Below are positions 1 to 11,863 of a DNA stretch of 64,000 bases, one piece after another; positions within the stretch are counted from its first letter, which is position 1, and each line of letters starts with the position of its first letter. The stretch covers positions 7,344-71,343 of the forward strand of contig QANU01077762.1 in the NCBI GenBank assembly GCA_003254905.1, given 5' to 3'. Source of the DNA: Nissolia schottii. Lineage: Eukaryota; Streptophyta; Magnoliopsida; Fabales; Fabaceae. The notes below the pieces were generated by a model. The model made no database searches. It worked only from the letters and a program-made list of their open reading frames with translations, and had not been told where the DNA came from. The position numbers and the translations under genes were made by a program.

Positions 1-1
1 A

Positions 2-297
2 AAATTTCAAAGAAAAATCGGTTTTTCGGACAAAAATGGTATTTTAAGCAAAAGAGGGCAAATCTGTAATTTCAGGTGTTTGGACTAAAAATCTGGGTTT
101 ATTAACATGAAAAATGGGTTTAGAGGTATTAAAAACCTTGGGGTCAAGTCTTGGGTCCATTGGGTAATGGAGAAATAAAATTCCAAAGGAAAATCGGTTT
201 TTATGGGCAAAAATGATTTTTTGATCAAAAAGGGCAAAACTGTAATTTCAAGTAATGAAATTAAAAATCTGGGTTTGTTTTCATAAAAAGTGGGTAG
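2..297. repeat. two diverged direct copies of a ~120-bp unit in the LTR
   Basis: Positions ~2-120 and ~175-297 read alike: aaaatcggttttt, caaaaatg, aaagggcaaa, ctgtaatttca, aaaatctgggttt and a final cat(g/a)aaaaa(t/g)ggg occur in the same order. This is a tandem duplication in the LTR upstream region. It has no coding content. Confidence 0.6.
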
Positions 298-993
298 TCC
301 GATCACCCCTGTCTATGGGATTTTTATCTGTATGTTTATGTATGTATTTTTGAGTAGAAAAAATTAGAAATATTATGAGAAAAATATGGAGTTAATGAGG
401 CTGGAAGAATGTGTAGAAATATTGAGGTTGGAAAAATATAACTGTGGGTAACTAATTAAAATTATCTCTTGATGGTTCTAGGCCCTTTTGCTTGTTCAAG
501 TGATTTAGGAGAGAATGCACATAATATATGATTTTTGCCTTGAAATAAACTTGCATGTGCTATTAGTGACTTGATGAGGATAAATGTATATTTTTGGTTG
601 TTAAAGCTTGTGGGTAAACTTGGCTTGGTCACCCCTTGGTGGCTTATGTTTGCTTGTATGTATTTACGTGCTTGTATGCCTTATGACAAATGATATTAGA
701 AATGCTATGCTAGGACTTAGGAGATGATTCTGAAGGGTCCTGTGACCTGGACTAGCTTAGTATATGATGATGTATGATGAGCATGTCATGGGGTATGTTT
801 ATGATGACTGCATGAAGTATTTGTATAATGATGTATGTGGAACATTGCATATAGAATATGTACGTTAGGAATGGTTATGATACCATGCATCATGAGAACG
901 AAAGAAAAGAGAATATGCTGAAATGATATGAGAAAGAGAAAGAGAAAGAAAAGTTTATATGCTGAAAAAAAAAAATATGAGTATCGACTCAAG

Positions 994-1333
994 CATTTAC
1001 ATGATATGGAGGACGCCGCCATAGGGGCGAGCAGACCTCAAACATTTACATGATATGGAGGACGCCGCCATAGGGCGAGTAGACCTCAAGCATTTACATG
1101 ATATGGAGGACGCCGCCATAGGGCGAGTAGACCTCAAGCATTTACATGATATGGAGGACGCCGCCATAGGGGCGAGCAGACCTCAAACATTTACATGATA
1201 TGGAGGACGCCGCCATAGGGCGAGTAGACCTCAAGCATTTACATGATATGGAGGACGCCGCCATAGGGGCGAGCAGACCTCAAACATTTACATGATATGG
1301 AGGACGCCGCCATAGGGCGAGTCGACCCTCAAG
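994..1333 (+). repeat. minisatellite of seven 48/49-bp units in the LTR
   Basis: Units start with catttacatgatatggagg at 994, 1043, 1091, 1139, 1188, 1236 and 1285. Unit lengths run 49, 48, 48, 49, 48, 49 and ~49. Two unit types alternate: one with ataggggcgagcagacctcaaa and one with atagggcgagtagacctcaag. The array ends in a decayed copy near 1334. There are no unique spacers, so it is not a CRISPR. It sits in the middle of a Tekay-type LTR, the same general place where the other Tekay LTRs in this window carry other tandem repeats. Confidence 0.9.
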
Positions 1334-2288
1334 CATTGCATACGATACGTACAAGAAATATGAATATGATATGTTTACATGATACGTGAACACGATGATA
1401 TGTACATGAATATGATATGTTTATATGATACTTGAATAAGTTGACATGTATGCGGAATATGCTTAGAATATGTATGTGCAAAGGCCCTGTCATGAGACCA
1501 CAGTTTCGTGAGCCGGCCTCTAGATAAGCCAGGAACTAAGAGGGTAGCAGAAGAGTACAGAGGACATTGAGTTACTCAGGATAAGTAAAGGAAAGACTAG
1601 AACCCCGAGAACCTAGTAAATTAGATAAGGCTGCTCAGGACTAGAACGGATAATAACAAGTAGGGAATTAGTATAATGATGTCACCTAGAGACCCCCTGA
1701 GCGGCGGAATCATACTGGAGTAATGAAATAAGTAGGTAAGCCCATAGAACCCCACTGGGAACGCGACGTTCTCACCCCCACTCCTTTATGGTTCTAGGTG
1801 GAGGCGACAAGGCAACTAGTGACGGTACGAGAGTTCGCAGCCAAAGACCCCGAGGAGCAGCAGGAGCCACTTTTTCTAAGAATGCAGAGAGGCGACTATA
1901 GTTTTATAAGTAATAGCAGTAGTAAATGGTATATGTTGGCCATTCGCTAGCATGAACTATATGAGCGGTAATTGTACTTATGTATTACAATGTAACTGTG
2001 TTTTGCGTATGGACCAAATGATTGTAATATATATGTATGGCTATATTCTAATCTTTCCTGTACACTTAACTCTAACACTTGCATACTTATATAATTATCT
2101 TTCCGAACACGCATGGCTCCTATTTTGTAAAAGGTAGAAAAAGGAAAAGTTTCAAAAGGGTCCATATTTTCGTATAAGTGATATTTTCCAAGCTAAAAGT
2201 AGGGGCTAAAGGTAACCCCAACCAAGCGGATAACAACCCTATAATCGGTGTTACGACTATAGCGTAGGCCGAGAATAGGGGTGTTACA

Positions 2289-2930
2289 AGAAACATGTAA
2301 ATTACTGTCGAGCCATTACCGTCGGCTACAAATTAGACAGAATTACCGTAAAAAACACATAGAAAACTGATGGCAATGGCTTTTAGGACGAATCAGAGCA
2401 ATTTTGGTCACAATTACCGTCAGTAAAAATATTAGACGGTAAAATCAACATCAATGTTTGGAGCCCACTGGCGCGTGGTGGCGCGAAGCTTGTACCGCCA
2501 GTAGTTTTCGATGGTAAAACAAAGAAATAAATATTAAATTAATAGTATTTATTATTTTAAAATTACTGTCAGACAATTCCAATGGTAAAAATTAAAAATA
2601 ATAAATCATAGCACATTTACTTAATAATAACCATTTAAAAATAACTATTAACCTTATCGTCAGATATTTTCGACAATAACAACTTCGAAATATGAGGAAA
2701 CACACGTTTTCTCAAGTTTGTAACATTGGACAAGTTACCATCAGATATGAAAGGACATACGTGTTCCTCACATTCGTAATGTTCGACAAGTTACCGTCAG
2801 ATATGTCTGGTGGTAACAACCGTGAAATATGAGGAGACACATTTTCCCAGGTTGGTAACGTTCGACAATTTACCATCGAAAATATCTGACGGTAACAATA
2901 CAGTGCCATTAATGGTCGCGACCTGACGGA
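2289..2930 (+). repeat. CACTA-like subterminal repeat region
   Basis: Right after the LTR terminus the sequence begins acaagaaacatg, close to the inner part of the common plant CACTA end (CACTACAAGAAA). It then carries many short direct and inverted copies of a taccgtcaga / tctgacggta word, for example near 2318, 2347, 2415, 2438, 2760, 2797 and 2885. Dense subterminal words in both orientations are typical of CACTA (En/Spm) transposons. The true outer end seems lost to, or overlapped by, the LTR. No partner terminus was found, so the assignment is tentative. Confidence 0.45.
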
Positions 2931-2950
2931 GGCTATATATACAGCCTCCA
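2931..2950 (+). promoter_or_regulatory. putative TATA box of the CACTA-like element
   Basis: ggctatatatacagcc contains TATATATA at 2934-2941. It lies at the downstream edge of the subterminal repeats and is followed by a CT-rich leader (tcattcctcactcattctcc). The position fits a transposase promoter. Evidence is by motif only. Confidence 0.4.
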
Positions 2951-3913
2951 CCTCCGTCCCATACCTCATTCCTCACTCATTCTCCACTCTCTCCCTGCCT
3001 CCCTGCCCCCTGAATTTTATTTGTGCCGCCGCCACCACCCTCCCTGCCACCACCCTATCACCACACCCCACCACTGTCCTACCATCGCCACCACCCTCCC
3101 TGCTACCATAACGCCACCACTCCTCTGCCACCGTTGGGTTGCTACCACCATTGCCGCCACTGTCACTCTCTGTACACCATCACATATCCAGATTAGTTTT
3201 TTCCCCTTCTTTTTTTTTGTAGAATATGTTAAGTTGTTAGATTAAAATTATGTTAGATTGTTAGATTAGGTTATTAAATTAGGTTGGTAGATTTAAATAA
3301 TTATGTTTGGTTGTTAGATTAATTTTGTGAATGAGGTTGTTTATATTAAAATAAGTTTGTTAAGTTGTTAGATTAATTTTTTACTAAGTTTTAATTAGGT
3401 TGTTAATTTTTTTAGATTTATAATATCTTATATTAATTTTGTTAGATTACATGTTGTAATGTATATTATATTAATTAGTTTTATTTTTGTTAGAATATAT
3501 GTTATATTAATTATGTTATAATATATTAGGTTAATTAATTTATGTTAATGTTTAAATTTTTTAGGTTAATGTTTAATGATCTTAATGTTATATTATGTTA
3601 GGTTAATTTTAGATTTATTATTAGGTTATTGTTTAACATTAATAAATAATAAATTTTTAAGGTTAATGATTAATATTAATAAATAATAATTTTTTAGTTT
3701 AATAAATAATATTATTAAATAATAATGATATGTTAATGTTTAATAATAATAAATGATAAATAATAAATTTTTTAGTTTAATGTTCAATATTAATAAATAA
3801 TAAATGTTTTTAGGTTAGTAGGTTATTATGTTCGATAAATATTTTAGTTATTTTTTTAATTTTTAAATTTAATAATATTTAATTAAATTTATTATTTTTA
3901 CATAGTTGTAAGT
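2951..3913. other. non-coding leader/intron-like, CT-rich then AT-rich
   Basis: 2951-3200 is a C-rich low-complexity stretch (cacc/ctcc runs). A His/Pro/Thr-rich open frame here is composition-driven and is not called a gene. 3230-3900 is T/A-rich with a loosely repeated ttaggttgttagatta word. The whole could be a 5' UTR plus intron of the transposase gene that may follow. Confidence 0.4.
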
Positions 3914-4249
3914 ATGGCCAGCGACAAAAGAAAAAAAGCAGGTGTTAGACTACTACCTGGCTTCTGCGAGGCGGGGTAGTAGGGGGAGGGGCAGGGGCAC
4001 AGGACATCGAGCAGCAAGTTGGCGTCCTCGAGCCCTCCAATGGTGGATGGTTTTATACCGACCCCTGGATTTAGGCAAGTTATCAGTGACGACCAGGCCT
4101 GGGAGCTCAGTGATGCTCCCCTCTTGAGCTTCATGCCTCCGTCGTTATCACAGGCAGTAAGGTTTGGGAGTTACGCCGAGCAGGCCCCACCACCTCCTCC
4201 ATCACCACAGTCACCACAACCGGATACTCCCACTAGCACACAGTCTTAG
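3914..4249 (+). pseudogene. putative N-terminal exon of a CACTA-type transposon protein, broken
   Basis: The frame from ATG at 3914 begins MASDKRKKAG and runs to the stop after PTSTQS at 4247-4249. It has two adjacent in-frame TAG codons at 3977-3982. A neighbouring frame carries SRGRGRGTGH across that spot, so a small frameshift around 3950-3985 is likely. The downstream part is Pro/Ser/Gln-rich (PPPPPSPQSPQ). A basic start, Arg-Gly run and Pro-rich tail resemble N-termini of plant En/Spm-associated proteins, but I recognise no catalytic domain and nothing downstream continues it. The identity is an inference from the preceding subterminal repeats. Confidence 0.35.
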
Positions 4250-4788
4250 GGATCCACCACTAACCATGCACGAGTCCCTCAAGTACTCTTATTTATATAT
4301 ATTTTTTAATTAAAATTGATATAATTAAAATATTAAAATTATTATTCTTATTTTAAAATAAAATTAAGTTAAATATTTAATTAAATCTATATATGAGCTG
4401 AAGTATAAACTTATTTCATTTCATTTTTTTTTTTCTACTTTTAACTTATTTCAATTAAATTTTTCTTACAAATAGGATATGTTTCCGGTGAATTTAACTG
4501 TGTACTATTATTTTGAGATGTAAAGACAAACACAGGCTCGTTTCAAAAGACTAAAATAACCTCAGTTATTGAAAGACTAAAAATAGCCTCAAGACTTAAC
4601 AATTTCAATCTCTTAATTGTTTCTCTTTCACATTTATTTGATCTAAATTATTCACAATGAAACATTGCTATACGCTGTAAAATTAATACCAAACAAATTA
4701 TTAATTTTCTGATATTATTATTTTATAAATAATACGTTTTTACAAATAATAATAATCTATATCAACTAAATGTGTTTTTTAGGTATGA
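4250..4788. other. no gene seen; AT-rich
   Basis: This is AT-rich intergenic DNA with a T9 tract near 4423. I see no coding or repeat signal that can be supported. Confidence 0.5.
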
Positions 4789-4796
4789 GATCAGGG

Positions 4797-5305
4797 TAGG
4801 GGTGTTCATCAGCCGGGTAGGACTGGGTTGACCTATACCTGAACTCGGCCCTATATTTAGACTGGACCAATTTTGAGGACCGGGACCCGACCCTAAATCC
4901 GATAGGCGGATCATCTTTGGGTCCAGTTAAAACTCGGGTTTTGACCGGGCCAAAATAAATTCAGAATAAATTCATTAGCAAAATAGAATTATAGAATAAA
5001 TTCAGAATTGATATGCAGAATTGTAGAAATTGCTACAGAATTGCTGCAGAATTGCATAAAATAACAGCAAAAATAGCAAAACTGCATAAATAACAGCAGA
5101 AACAACATAATTGCATAAAATATCAGCATAAACAGCACAAAATAACAACATATAATAATATGCTCCGGGTCGCCGGGCCGGGTCGGGTGGCCTGAGGCTA
5201 GACCCGAACCCGATATGTATTACAATCGGGTTTTTTTTTAGTTTTTTAAAATCGGGCCCGATTCGGCCCAAATGCTTCGGGCCAGACCGGGTTATGAACA
5301 CCCCT
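4797..5305. mobile_element. hAT-type MITE, 509 bp
   Basis: The ends are inverted repeats: taggggtgttcat at 4797-4809 and atgaacaccccta at 5293-5305. They are flanked by an 8-bp near-perfect TSD, gatcaggg (4789-4796) and gatcaagg (5306-5313). An 8-bp TSD with short TIRs is the hAT signature. The arms just inside the TIRs are GC-rich and loosely inverted (cgggtaggactggg against cgggccagaccggg). The centre is AT-rich with repeated agcaga/ataacagca words. There is no transposase, so it is non-autonomous. Confidence 0.85.
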
Positions 5306-5313
5306 AGATCAAG

Positions 5314-5668
5314 GTATTCATCGGTGTAAATAATTTTTTGCTTACATGTTTATTGTCTCCCTCCTAGGTAAGCACATATAGTACTTGTGTCCTTAATAGT
5401 CAATTTACAGGGTTTCCACTTTTTCTAATTTTAAAATAAGAAAATAGCTTATAGGCCAACTTGTTCCACACCAGGTAGTTCTCATGGTACTTCCACCATA
5501 ACAACTCTACTTCATTAATAACCCTTAGAGATGACATTAACACTAGATTGGACAGTGAGAAACAAAGGTGCACCTTCGGAGAGTGGGTGCACACTAAATG
5601 TGCGCTTCTTGAGGGAGAGGAAGCACAGCCTTAGAGACATAGACGTAAGAAAACGCCAATAAAATATA
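5314..5668. other. no gene seen between the hAT MITE and the copia LTR
   Basis: This is unique-looking sequence without a convincing open frame or repeat boundary. A minus-strand 64-codon open frame here shows no family features. Confidence 0.4.
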
Positions 5669-5872
5669 TGTTAGAACTTGAACAACGTATATGAACATGT
5701 GTAGTGTATTGATATATCTGAATCCTTACCAGAGATGATCCTGTTCTATTTATAGGCATCAAGTTAGCAATTCCTAAATAGTAGTTACAAATATATAATC
5801 AAGACAATTGTAATAGAAATGATAACAAACTAAATGCTAGAGGTTACAAAGTTAACATCATATACGTTAACA
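5669..5872 (-). mobile_element. candidate 3' LTR of the decayed copia element
   Basis: On the plus strand it starts tgttagaacttg and ends tacgttaaca, so both ends are TG...CA. On the minus strand the sequence entering it is AGTGGGGA (plus-strand 5873-5880), a plausible polypurine tract directly abutting TGTTAACG. About 204 bp is short but acceptable for a plant copia LTR. No partner LTR was found on the right. Confidence 0.5.
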
Positions 5873-5879
5873 TCCCCAC

Positions 5880-8230
5880 TAAAACTCAAGTAGGTGTTGA
5901 CGAAATTAACTTGAGTTTGGAAAGTAGAGTACGGAAGCGACCAATATGATGGGACTTGGGGAACAAATCAACAGGTTAGTCAAGAGTTCCAATAGAGATG
6001 AGTTGAAGGGCACATTGCAAAATATACTGACGAATAAAGTGACAATCAATCTCAATGTGTTTGGTGCATTCATGGAAGACATCATAATGAGCAATCTAAA
6101 TAGCACTCAGTTATCACAATAAAGATCAGTTGAAGAGGATTGTGAGATGCCCAAGTCACCAAGAAGCCAATGTATCCAAAGGAGTTTGAAAGTGGTGTCA
6201 GCAAGAGCTTGGTACTCAGCTTCAGTGGTAGAGAAAACAATCAAAGTTTGTTTCTTGCTCTGCCATGAAATATGAGAATTACCAAGGAATATACAATAAC
6301 CGGTGGTAGAATGACAATAAGTGGGATCACCACCCCAATCATCATCAGAGTAAGTTTGAAGTATTAAGGAAGAATGGGTAGAAAAGTGAAACCCATGAAA
6401 CAACGTTCCCTTGACATAGTGGAGAATGCAAAGAACAACACCATAATGAATAGATCATGGAGTTATCATAAATTGACAGACTAGGTGCACGATGTAAGAA
6501 ATATCAGGGTGAGTAACGATCAAATAAATTAAGCTCTTGACCAATTGTCTATATAGAATAGGATTCTTAAGCACAATACTGTCCATAAGTGTGAAGCAAA
6601 CATTAGGCTTAAGAGGAGTGGATTCGCTGCGGCTATCTGTAAGACCAACTCGAGAAATAAGACCAGAAGCATAAGCATACTTAGCTTGAGATAAACAAAT
6701 ACCATCAGTAGAGGAAAGAACTTCAAGACCCAAAAAAAAAGCTGAGAGGGCCAAGATCCTTGATTTCAAAATAGTGACTCAAGGATGCTTTAAGATCAAT
6801 AACGCCTGAGGTGTCATCTCCAGTAATTATCATGTCATCAACATAAAGTAACAGTAATACAGAACCTTCATCAGTTCGACAAATGAAAATACGAGAGTCA
6901 TGTGGACTTGATGAAAATCCTGGTCGAGTGACAATAAAACTAAATTTGGCAAATAATGTTCGAGTAGCCTGTTTAAAGCGATACAAAGCCTTACGAAGAA
7001 GACATACCTTATTCGGTGGACAACTGTAATCTTGGGGAGGTTGCATATAGACTTCTTCATTCAAATCACCATTGAGAAAAACATTCTTCACATCCATTTG
7101 ATAGAGAGTCCACTTCTGAGAAGTTGCAATAGCAAGAAGGGCACAAATAGAGGTTATGCGAGCAACATGGGCAAAAGTTTCCTCTTAATCAGTGTCATGC
7201 TCTTGAGTAAAATCCTTAGTAACTAGGCGAGCTTTATATCGTTCAACAGAGCCATCAAAGTGAGTTTTGATTTTATACATCCATTTACATCCAACAAGTG
7301 TCTTATTAGAAGGAAATCAACTGGGTCCTAAGTGTGAGTCTTTTCTAGTGCTTGCAACTCTTCTTACATAGCAAGCTGCCAATTAGGATATTTGGAGGCT
7401 TCTTTATAGGACTGAGGTTCATGTAAGTGAAGCATGATAGAAAAACAATGATAATCACAAAGATAAGAAAGTGAATTTCTTACCCTAGTTGGAGGATCAG
7501 AAGATGATGGAGGAACAGATGTAGGAGCCACGTCTGAAACATATATGCTTTTATTAAAAGATAAAGTTAGTTATTTAGTAGTTTGACATGAAATACAATT
7601 AAAAGATTCATTACAAATGGAGCTTAAAGTGTCAGTAGAAATGAGTGGACGCGTTTTTCCTAGTGAGTTGTGAGCAAGGCGGTGATGCCAGAGATGGAGA
7701 GAAGATGGTGAAGAATCAGTATAGAGGTTTATTGTAGAAGGAACATAGAGACTAGTGGGCTCAAACAATCGTTCAGTCTTACATCTAGTCCCAATGACTT
7801 GTCCCGTCTATGGATCCTGCACACGACAACCAGAGGAAGAAAAAATGATTTTATAGCCAAGATCATATAATTGGCCGACATAGATAGGAAGAGAATTTAA
7901 CTAGGGGATGGGGTATGTGTTAGGCAAAGTGAGATTGGACGAAGAGATAGAACCCTTATAACTGACATTCAGAAGAGAGACATGGGCAGTGTGTATAGAA
8001 GGTGCATTATTAGTGGTAGACATGGAAGAACAATTTTGTGATGCATATTTCATGTGACTACAACATGCATAATCACAATATCACCGAGTATTACTTGAAG
8101 TAGTGGATAAAGTAGCAAAAGTATTATTGGAAAGGGAAATGATTTGTTTAAGGAAAGGGTCTTCTCTTGACTGTTATAGGTGTAGCAATCAGTGTTGATT
8201 GTGGGGCCATAGCCCACATGCCAATGTCCA
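5880..8230 (-). pseudogene. decayed Ty1/copia pol polyprotein
   Basis: Reading right to left on the minus strand, fragments appear in canonical copia order. First is a gag/protease-end region around 7790-8060. Next is the integrase zinc-binding region at 7571-7768 with LWHHRLAHNSLGK and CISCQTTK (HHCC). Reverse transcriptase follows at 6723-7097 with MDVKNVFLNGDL and LLYVDDMIITGDD (the YVDD active site). RT-thumb/connection sequence is at 6455-6769 and RNase H at 6107-6403 with SDDDWGGDP and STTEAEYQAL. Several stops and frameshifts separate the pieces, and the integrase core is largely missing. It cannot encode a working polyprotein. Confidence 0.85.
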
Positions 8231-8239
8231 CTAAAGTAT

Positions 8240-11200
8240 CTGTTTATTATTATTTTTTTGAATCTAACAAGAAGAAGCACTATAGTCGTTGAAAATTTAG
8301 CTGTTAGAAGGGTGGCAACGACTGACAAAGTGAAATGACTAAATTTTAGTGGAAAAAATTGCAATTTATCTCTTCATTAAACTATAAGCTTTGCGTATTT
8401 TATTCTCCCTAACATCTCCTTAATTTAATGGACACTTTTACCCCCTTTTTATAAAGGTTTATTCTTTTAATAACCATTTACTTCTTCTCCTTCCTATCAT
8501 CCTCCCTCTTTACCTTCAAGTTCCAAAATCTCTATATAAACTGAAATCTAAAATCTATTTACCTACGTCAACTAAGATCAAACTGAGATACAATCTTAAA
8601 ATTCAATAATAATAATAATAATAGTAGTAGTAGTAGAAACAAGTTTATTTCTCACCCCTTTATTCAATAAGTTTGTGATGTTGGAAATTATTATTAAAGT
8701 TAGAAACAATTTTCAATTAGTTTCGTTGTAATCTCTTCCATTCTTCCTTTACCCTTTGATCTAAAAACACGGTTGCTTACAACAAGCTACATAGGTCCAA
8801 TTAAGTTCAATTCAATATGAATTAAGTTTATGTTCACTAAGAGAGGTTTGATTCTCCCTTTTAATTTGCAACAACGAATACAATAAAGGAGGAAAGAGCA
8901 ATGGGCTGAAGGAAGAGAGTGAGGATATAAAGAAGAAGGAGGAAAAAAAAAAGGTATATTAGTCATTAAATGATTAAAACTTTATAAACGATTATTCAAG
9001 AAGGGAGAGCATAGCATCTAGGAAGTGACATTTTGTCCCCCCACTTGTTACTCAAAAGTCTCTTGCATTCGTCCTTTCACATTGGGGTTAGGAAGGGAAT
9101 AACCGATAATTTTTTTCTCATTTTAAATAAAATGAACATCCAAATTAAGGGGTGGCAAATTTTAGTCCCTTTCTTTCTTCTATGGCGCACACTTTTCCCT
9201 CATCAATTGTCTCTGGAAATTCTAACGACCACAATTATTTGCCCAAACTTTTTCAGTAAATATTTCTTTTTTTTTCTATTAAAGTTAAATAAAAATTTTG
9301 AAACATCAAATTAAAATCAATGATATTATATTTGTTTTTTAAAATATCCATTAAATATAATTTGTAAATCTGCGTTATCTAGAAATGGTACAATGTGTTA
9401 CACATTCTGGATATTTTAATCAATAATGGTACAAGGATAAGGTAATAATTGAGATAATCAGACGTTTTCCTCTTTATTTCTCGTCCACGTGTTCTGATTT
9501 AACATCCATCCCTGTAGTTTAGCTTCTAATAACAATAACAATAACAATAATAATAAATAATTAGAAAAAGAAGAAGCCCTCCAACATCTTTCAGCTTTGC
9601 TTCCTTTGCATTCGAGCTCGTTTATGACAACTTTTGGTCCTCTCTAAGGTATCATACACTTAAGACAAATCACAACATAGGATCATCCTAATCGAAATAC
9701 AAAGGTTTGTTTCTTTCAAATGCTGTAGATTTTCACACATTTGAAGGTTTTATAAAAGTAACATAGCTCATACTGAAACTTGTAACTTTATAACAAAATT
9801 TTGGTAGCTCAAGTAAGAATGAATTTTGCAGGGAAGAAGCTTCAAAATCGTTGTGTTTATTCAAAGAGAGGGAGAAAATGTGAGGGGGGGGGGAGACGCA
9901 TCTGCAGGAGAAAAAAATGTAAAAATGGACTTGCTGCCGAACAATAGGAACTTCCCTTACTCTGAATTTCTCTTGGACTGAAGGTATGGTTACATTCTTA
10001 CTTAATACTTCTGTTTTGATCCAACAAAATTTTCTTTTCTTAATCCTTACATGGTTGTTTATAGACCCACTTGGAATACATAAGGTTGATCGAGTGATAA
10101 ACAAGCTCATACAAGTTAGGTAAGGGAATGAGGAGGTTTAGAAGGCCTCCCTTACCTTTGTTTTATTGTTTATGAGTTTAAAATAGACAAGGTGGAAGAG
10201 ATTGAATAATTTACATTGCATTGTTACAATTTTATACACAATTTTTCTCTATTTTTAAATCTCAAAAAGTACTTCGAATCATTTTTTGCAAATTCTCAAT
10301 AAAAAAGTTCTATGAAAACATTTTGTATAATATCACACACACCCTAGTTCAGAGCCTAAAGTTTAGAGTTTATAATTTAGGTAAGAAGCTAGCGAGTTTA
10401 TCTAAGCTCGTGCAACGTATGAAAGGGAATGAGGGGCTTTATAATGTTTTCCTTATCCTTATTCACGAGTTTAAAGAGGTCAAGAGGGAATGAAGGATTT
10501 ATAATGTATTTTTATAATTTATTTCCAAAATTTTTGTTGTTTTTAATTCTTAAAAAATGCTTTTTATTCTTTTTTTTTATTTTACAAAGTATCCCAAAAA
10601 AATTCAATGAAAATATTTTGATAATTTGTCACATGAGCGCATACACACACACACGCGCTCTTATACATGACGAATTTCTTGGTTCATTCATATGGTGTCG
10701 GGAATTGGAAAAGGTAGTGGGACCCAAAGAAATAACCGTTTGAATGAAACTAGGAGTAAAACATTATTTTATGGCTCAAGTGAAAAGTCAAATGTGCAGT
10801 AATCACTATATTGATGCCTAGATGCGGTGAAAATAGGAAAGTGCTGCATATTTTTGTGAATAAGTGTGAGTAAATAAGTTAGTTCACATACATTTTGGAG
10901 GTTTAGTTAGAGATTGGGGCTCAATTGGTAGATTAAGGGTTAAATTGAGTAACTTAGGGTTTTAATTAATGGTTTAACAATTTAATTAGGTAACTTAGTT
11001 TTAATTAGTGGATTGGGGGTTTAATTTGGGACTTAGGGTCTGAATTGATGATTTTAGAGGTTAACTGGGTTGAGGGACTGTTTTACTTTATTTCAAATAT
11101 ACTCAGGGACTGATTTGATGCATCTTGGAGCTCCTGCCAGCTCCCATGGAGACTTGACATCAGGGACTAACTTGGTTGATGTTTGCCAATTTTGGGGACA

Positions 11201-11270
11201 AATTTGATAGTTTCCAAAACTTGAGGACGAACTTAACCGACGCTGCCAACTCCAGGGATGAATTTGAAGG
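8240..11270. other. intergenic, no gene recognised; microsatellites and a local duplication
   Basis: No open frame here shows family features. The stretch contains (aat/agt)n at 8606-8637, (aac/aat)n at 9534-9563 and a G9 run near 9887-9895. At 10085-10160 and 10390-10500 there are partly repeated texts (aagctcgtgcaacgt / aagctcatacaagtt, then agggaatgaggg), suggesting an old duplication. 10900-11060 repeats a loosely conserved ttaattagtggattggggg-type word before the LINE. Confidence 0.5.
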
Positions 11271-11284
11271 TTTACTCATACTTG

Positions 11285-11860
11285 GAATGTAGGCACACTT
11301 ACTGATAAATCAATAGAAATAGTTGATACCATAATTAACAGATGGATTAATTTTATGTGCCTACAAGAAACTAAGTGGGTAGGAGAGAATGCTAAGGAAT
11401 TGGATACTTCTGGGTTTAAGCTTTCCTATACTAGTAAGACAATATCTAGAAATAGTGCAGACATAATTTGTAGATATGTTTTGAAAAAGGATGATGCATA
11501 TGTTAAACGATTAGGTGATAGGATCATAGCATTAAAATTTGGGGTTGAACGAGACACCTTTAATGTTATTAGTGCCTATGCAACATAGGTAGGATTAGAG
11601 GAGCACCATAAAATAAAATTTTGGGAGGATTTAGAAGACTTAATTTAGGGCATACCTTTAAAAGAAAAGTTTTTCTTAGCCAAGGATTTAAATGGTCATG
11701 TGGGGAGTGATGCTAGTGGATATGAGGACTTGGATGGGGGATATGGATTAGAAGAAGCAAATGCATAGGATAAAACCATATTAGATTTATCTCTAGCTTT
11801 CAATTCTATAGTAGCTAACACATGTTGTAAGAAGCAGGAAGAATATCCTATCATGTATAA
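11285..11860 (+). pseudogene. RTE LINE endonuclease domain (APE-type)
   Basis: The text TWNVGTLTDKS, then MCLQETKWVGE (catalytic QETK motif), RLGDRIIALKFGVERDTFNVISAYAT, and FFLAKDLNGHVG (equivalent of the GDxNGHVG motif) follows the order of an AP-endonuclease fold. Stop codons occur after AYAT (11586-11588), within the DLI*GIP stretch, and in ANA*DKT. The endonuclease would nick target DNA; in this state it is dead. Confidence 0.8.
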
Positions 11861-11863
11861 GAG

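Larger units (their letters stand above)
1..2288 (+). mobile_element. 3' portion of a Tekay/Del-type Ty3/gypsy LTR
   Basis: This is non-coding LTR sequence running off the left edge of the window. It ends in GGGTGTTACA at 2279-2288, the terminus expected of a TGTAACAYCC...TGTTACA LTR. The block at 600-780 (taaacttggcttggtcaccc and the following gcttgtatgcc...tcctgtgacctggactagc text) matches, in reverse complement, 31570-31720, 38400-38545 and 52505-52655 in the minus-strand Tekay LTRs, so the family and + orientation are well supported. The start and any gag-pol lie outside the window, so a solo LTR and the 3' LTR of a full element cannot be told apart. No open frame inside looks coding. Confidence 0.8.

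Noticed and set aside
994..1333. CRISPR-like regular repeat
   Set aside because: Units are directly adjacent with no unique spacers, and the sequence lies in a plant LTR. It is a minisatellite.
3021..3245. His/Pro/Thr-rich 74-codon frame
   Set aside because: Driven by cacc/ctcc low-complexity sequence, with no start context or conservation evidence.
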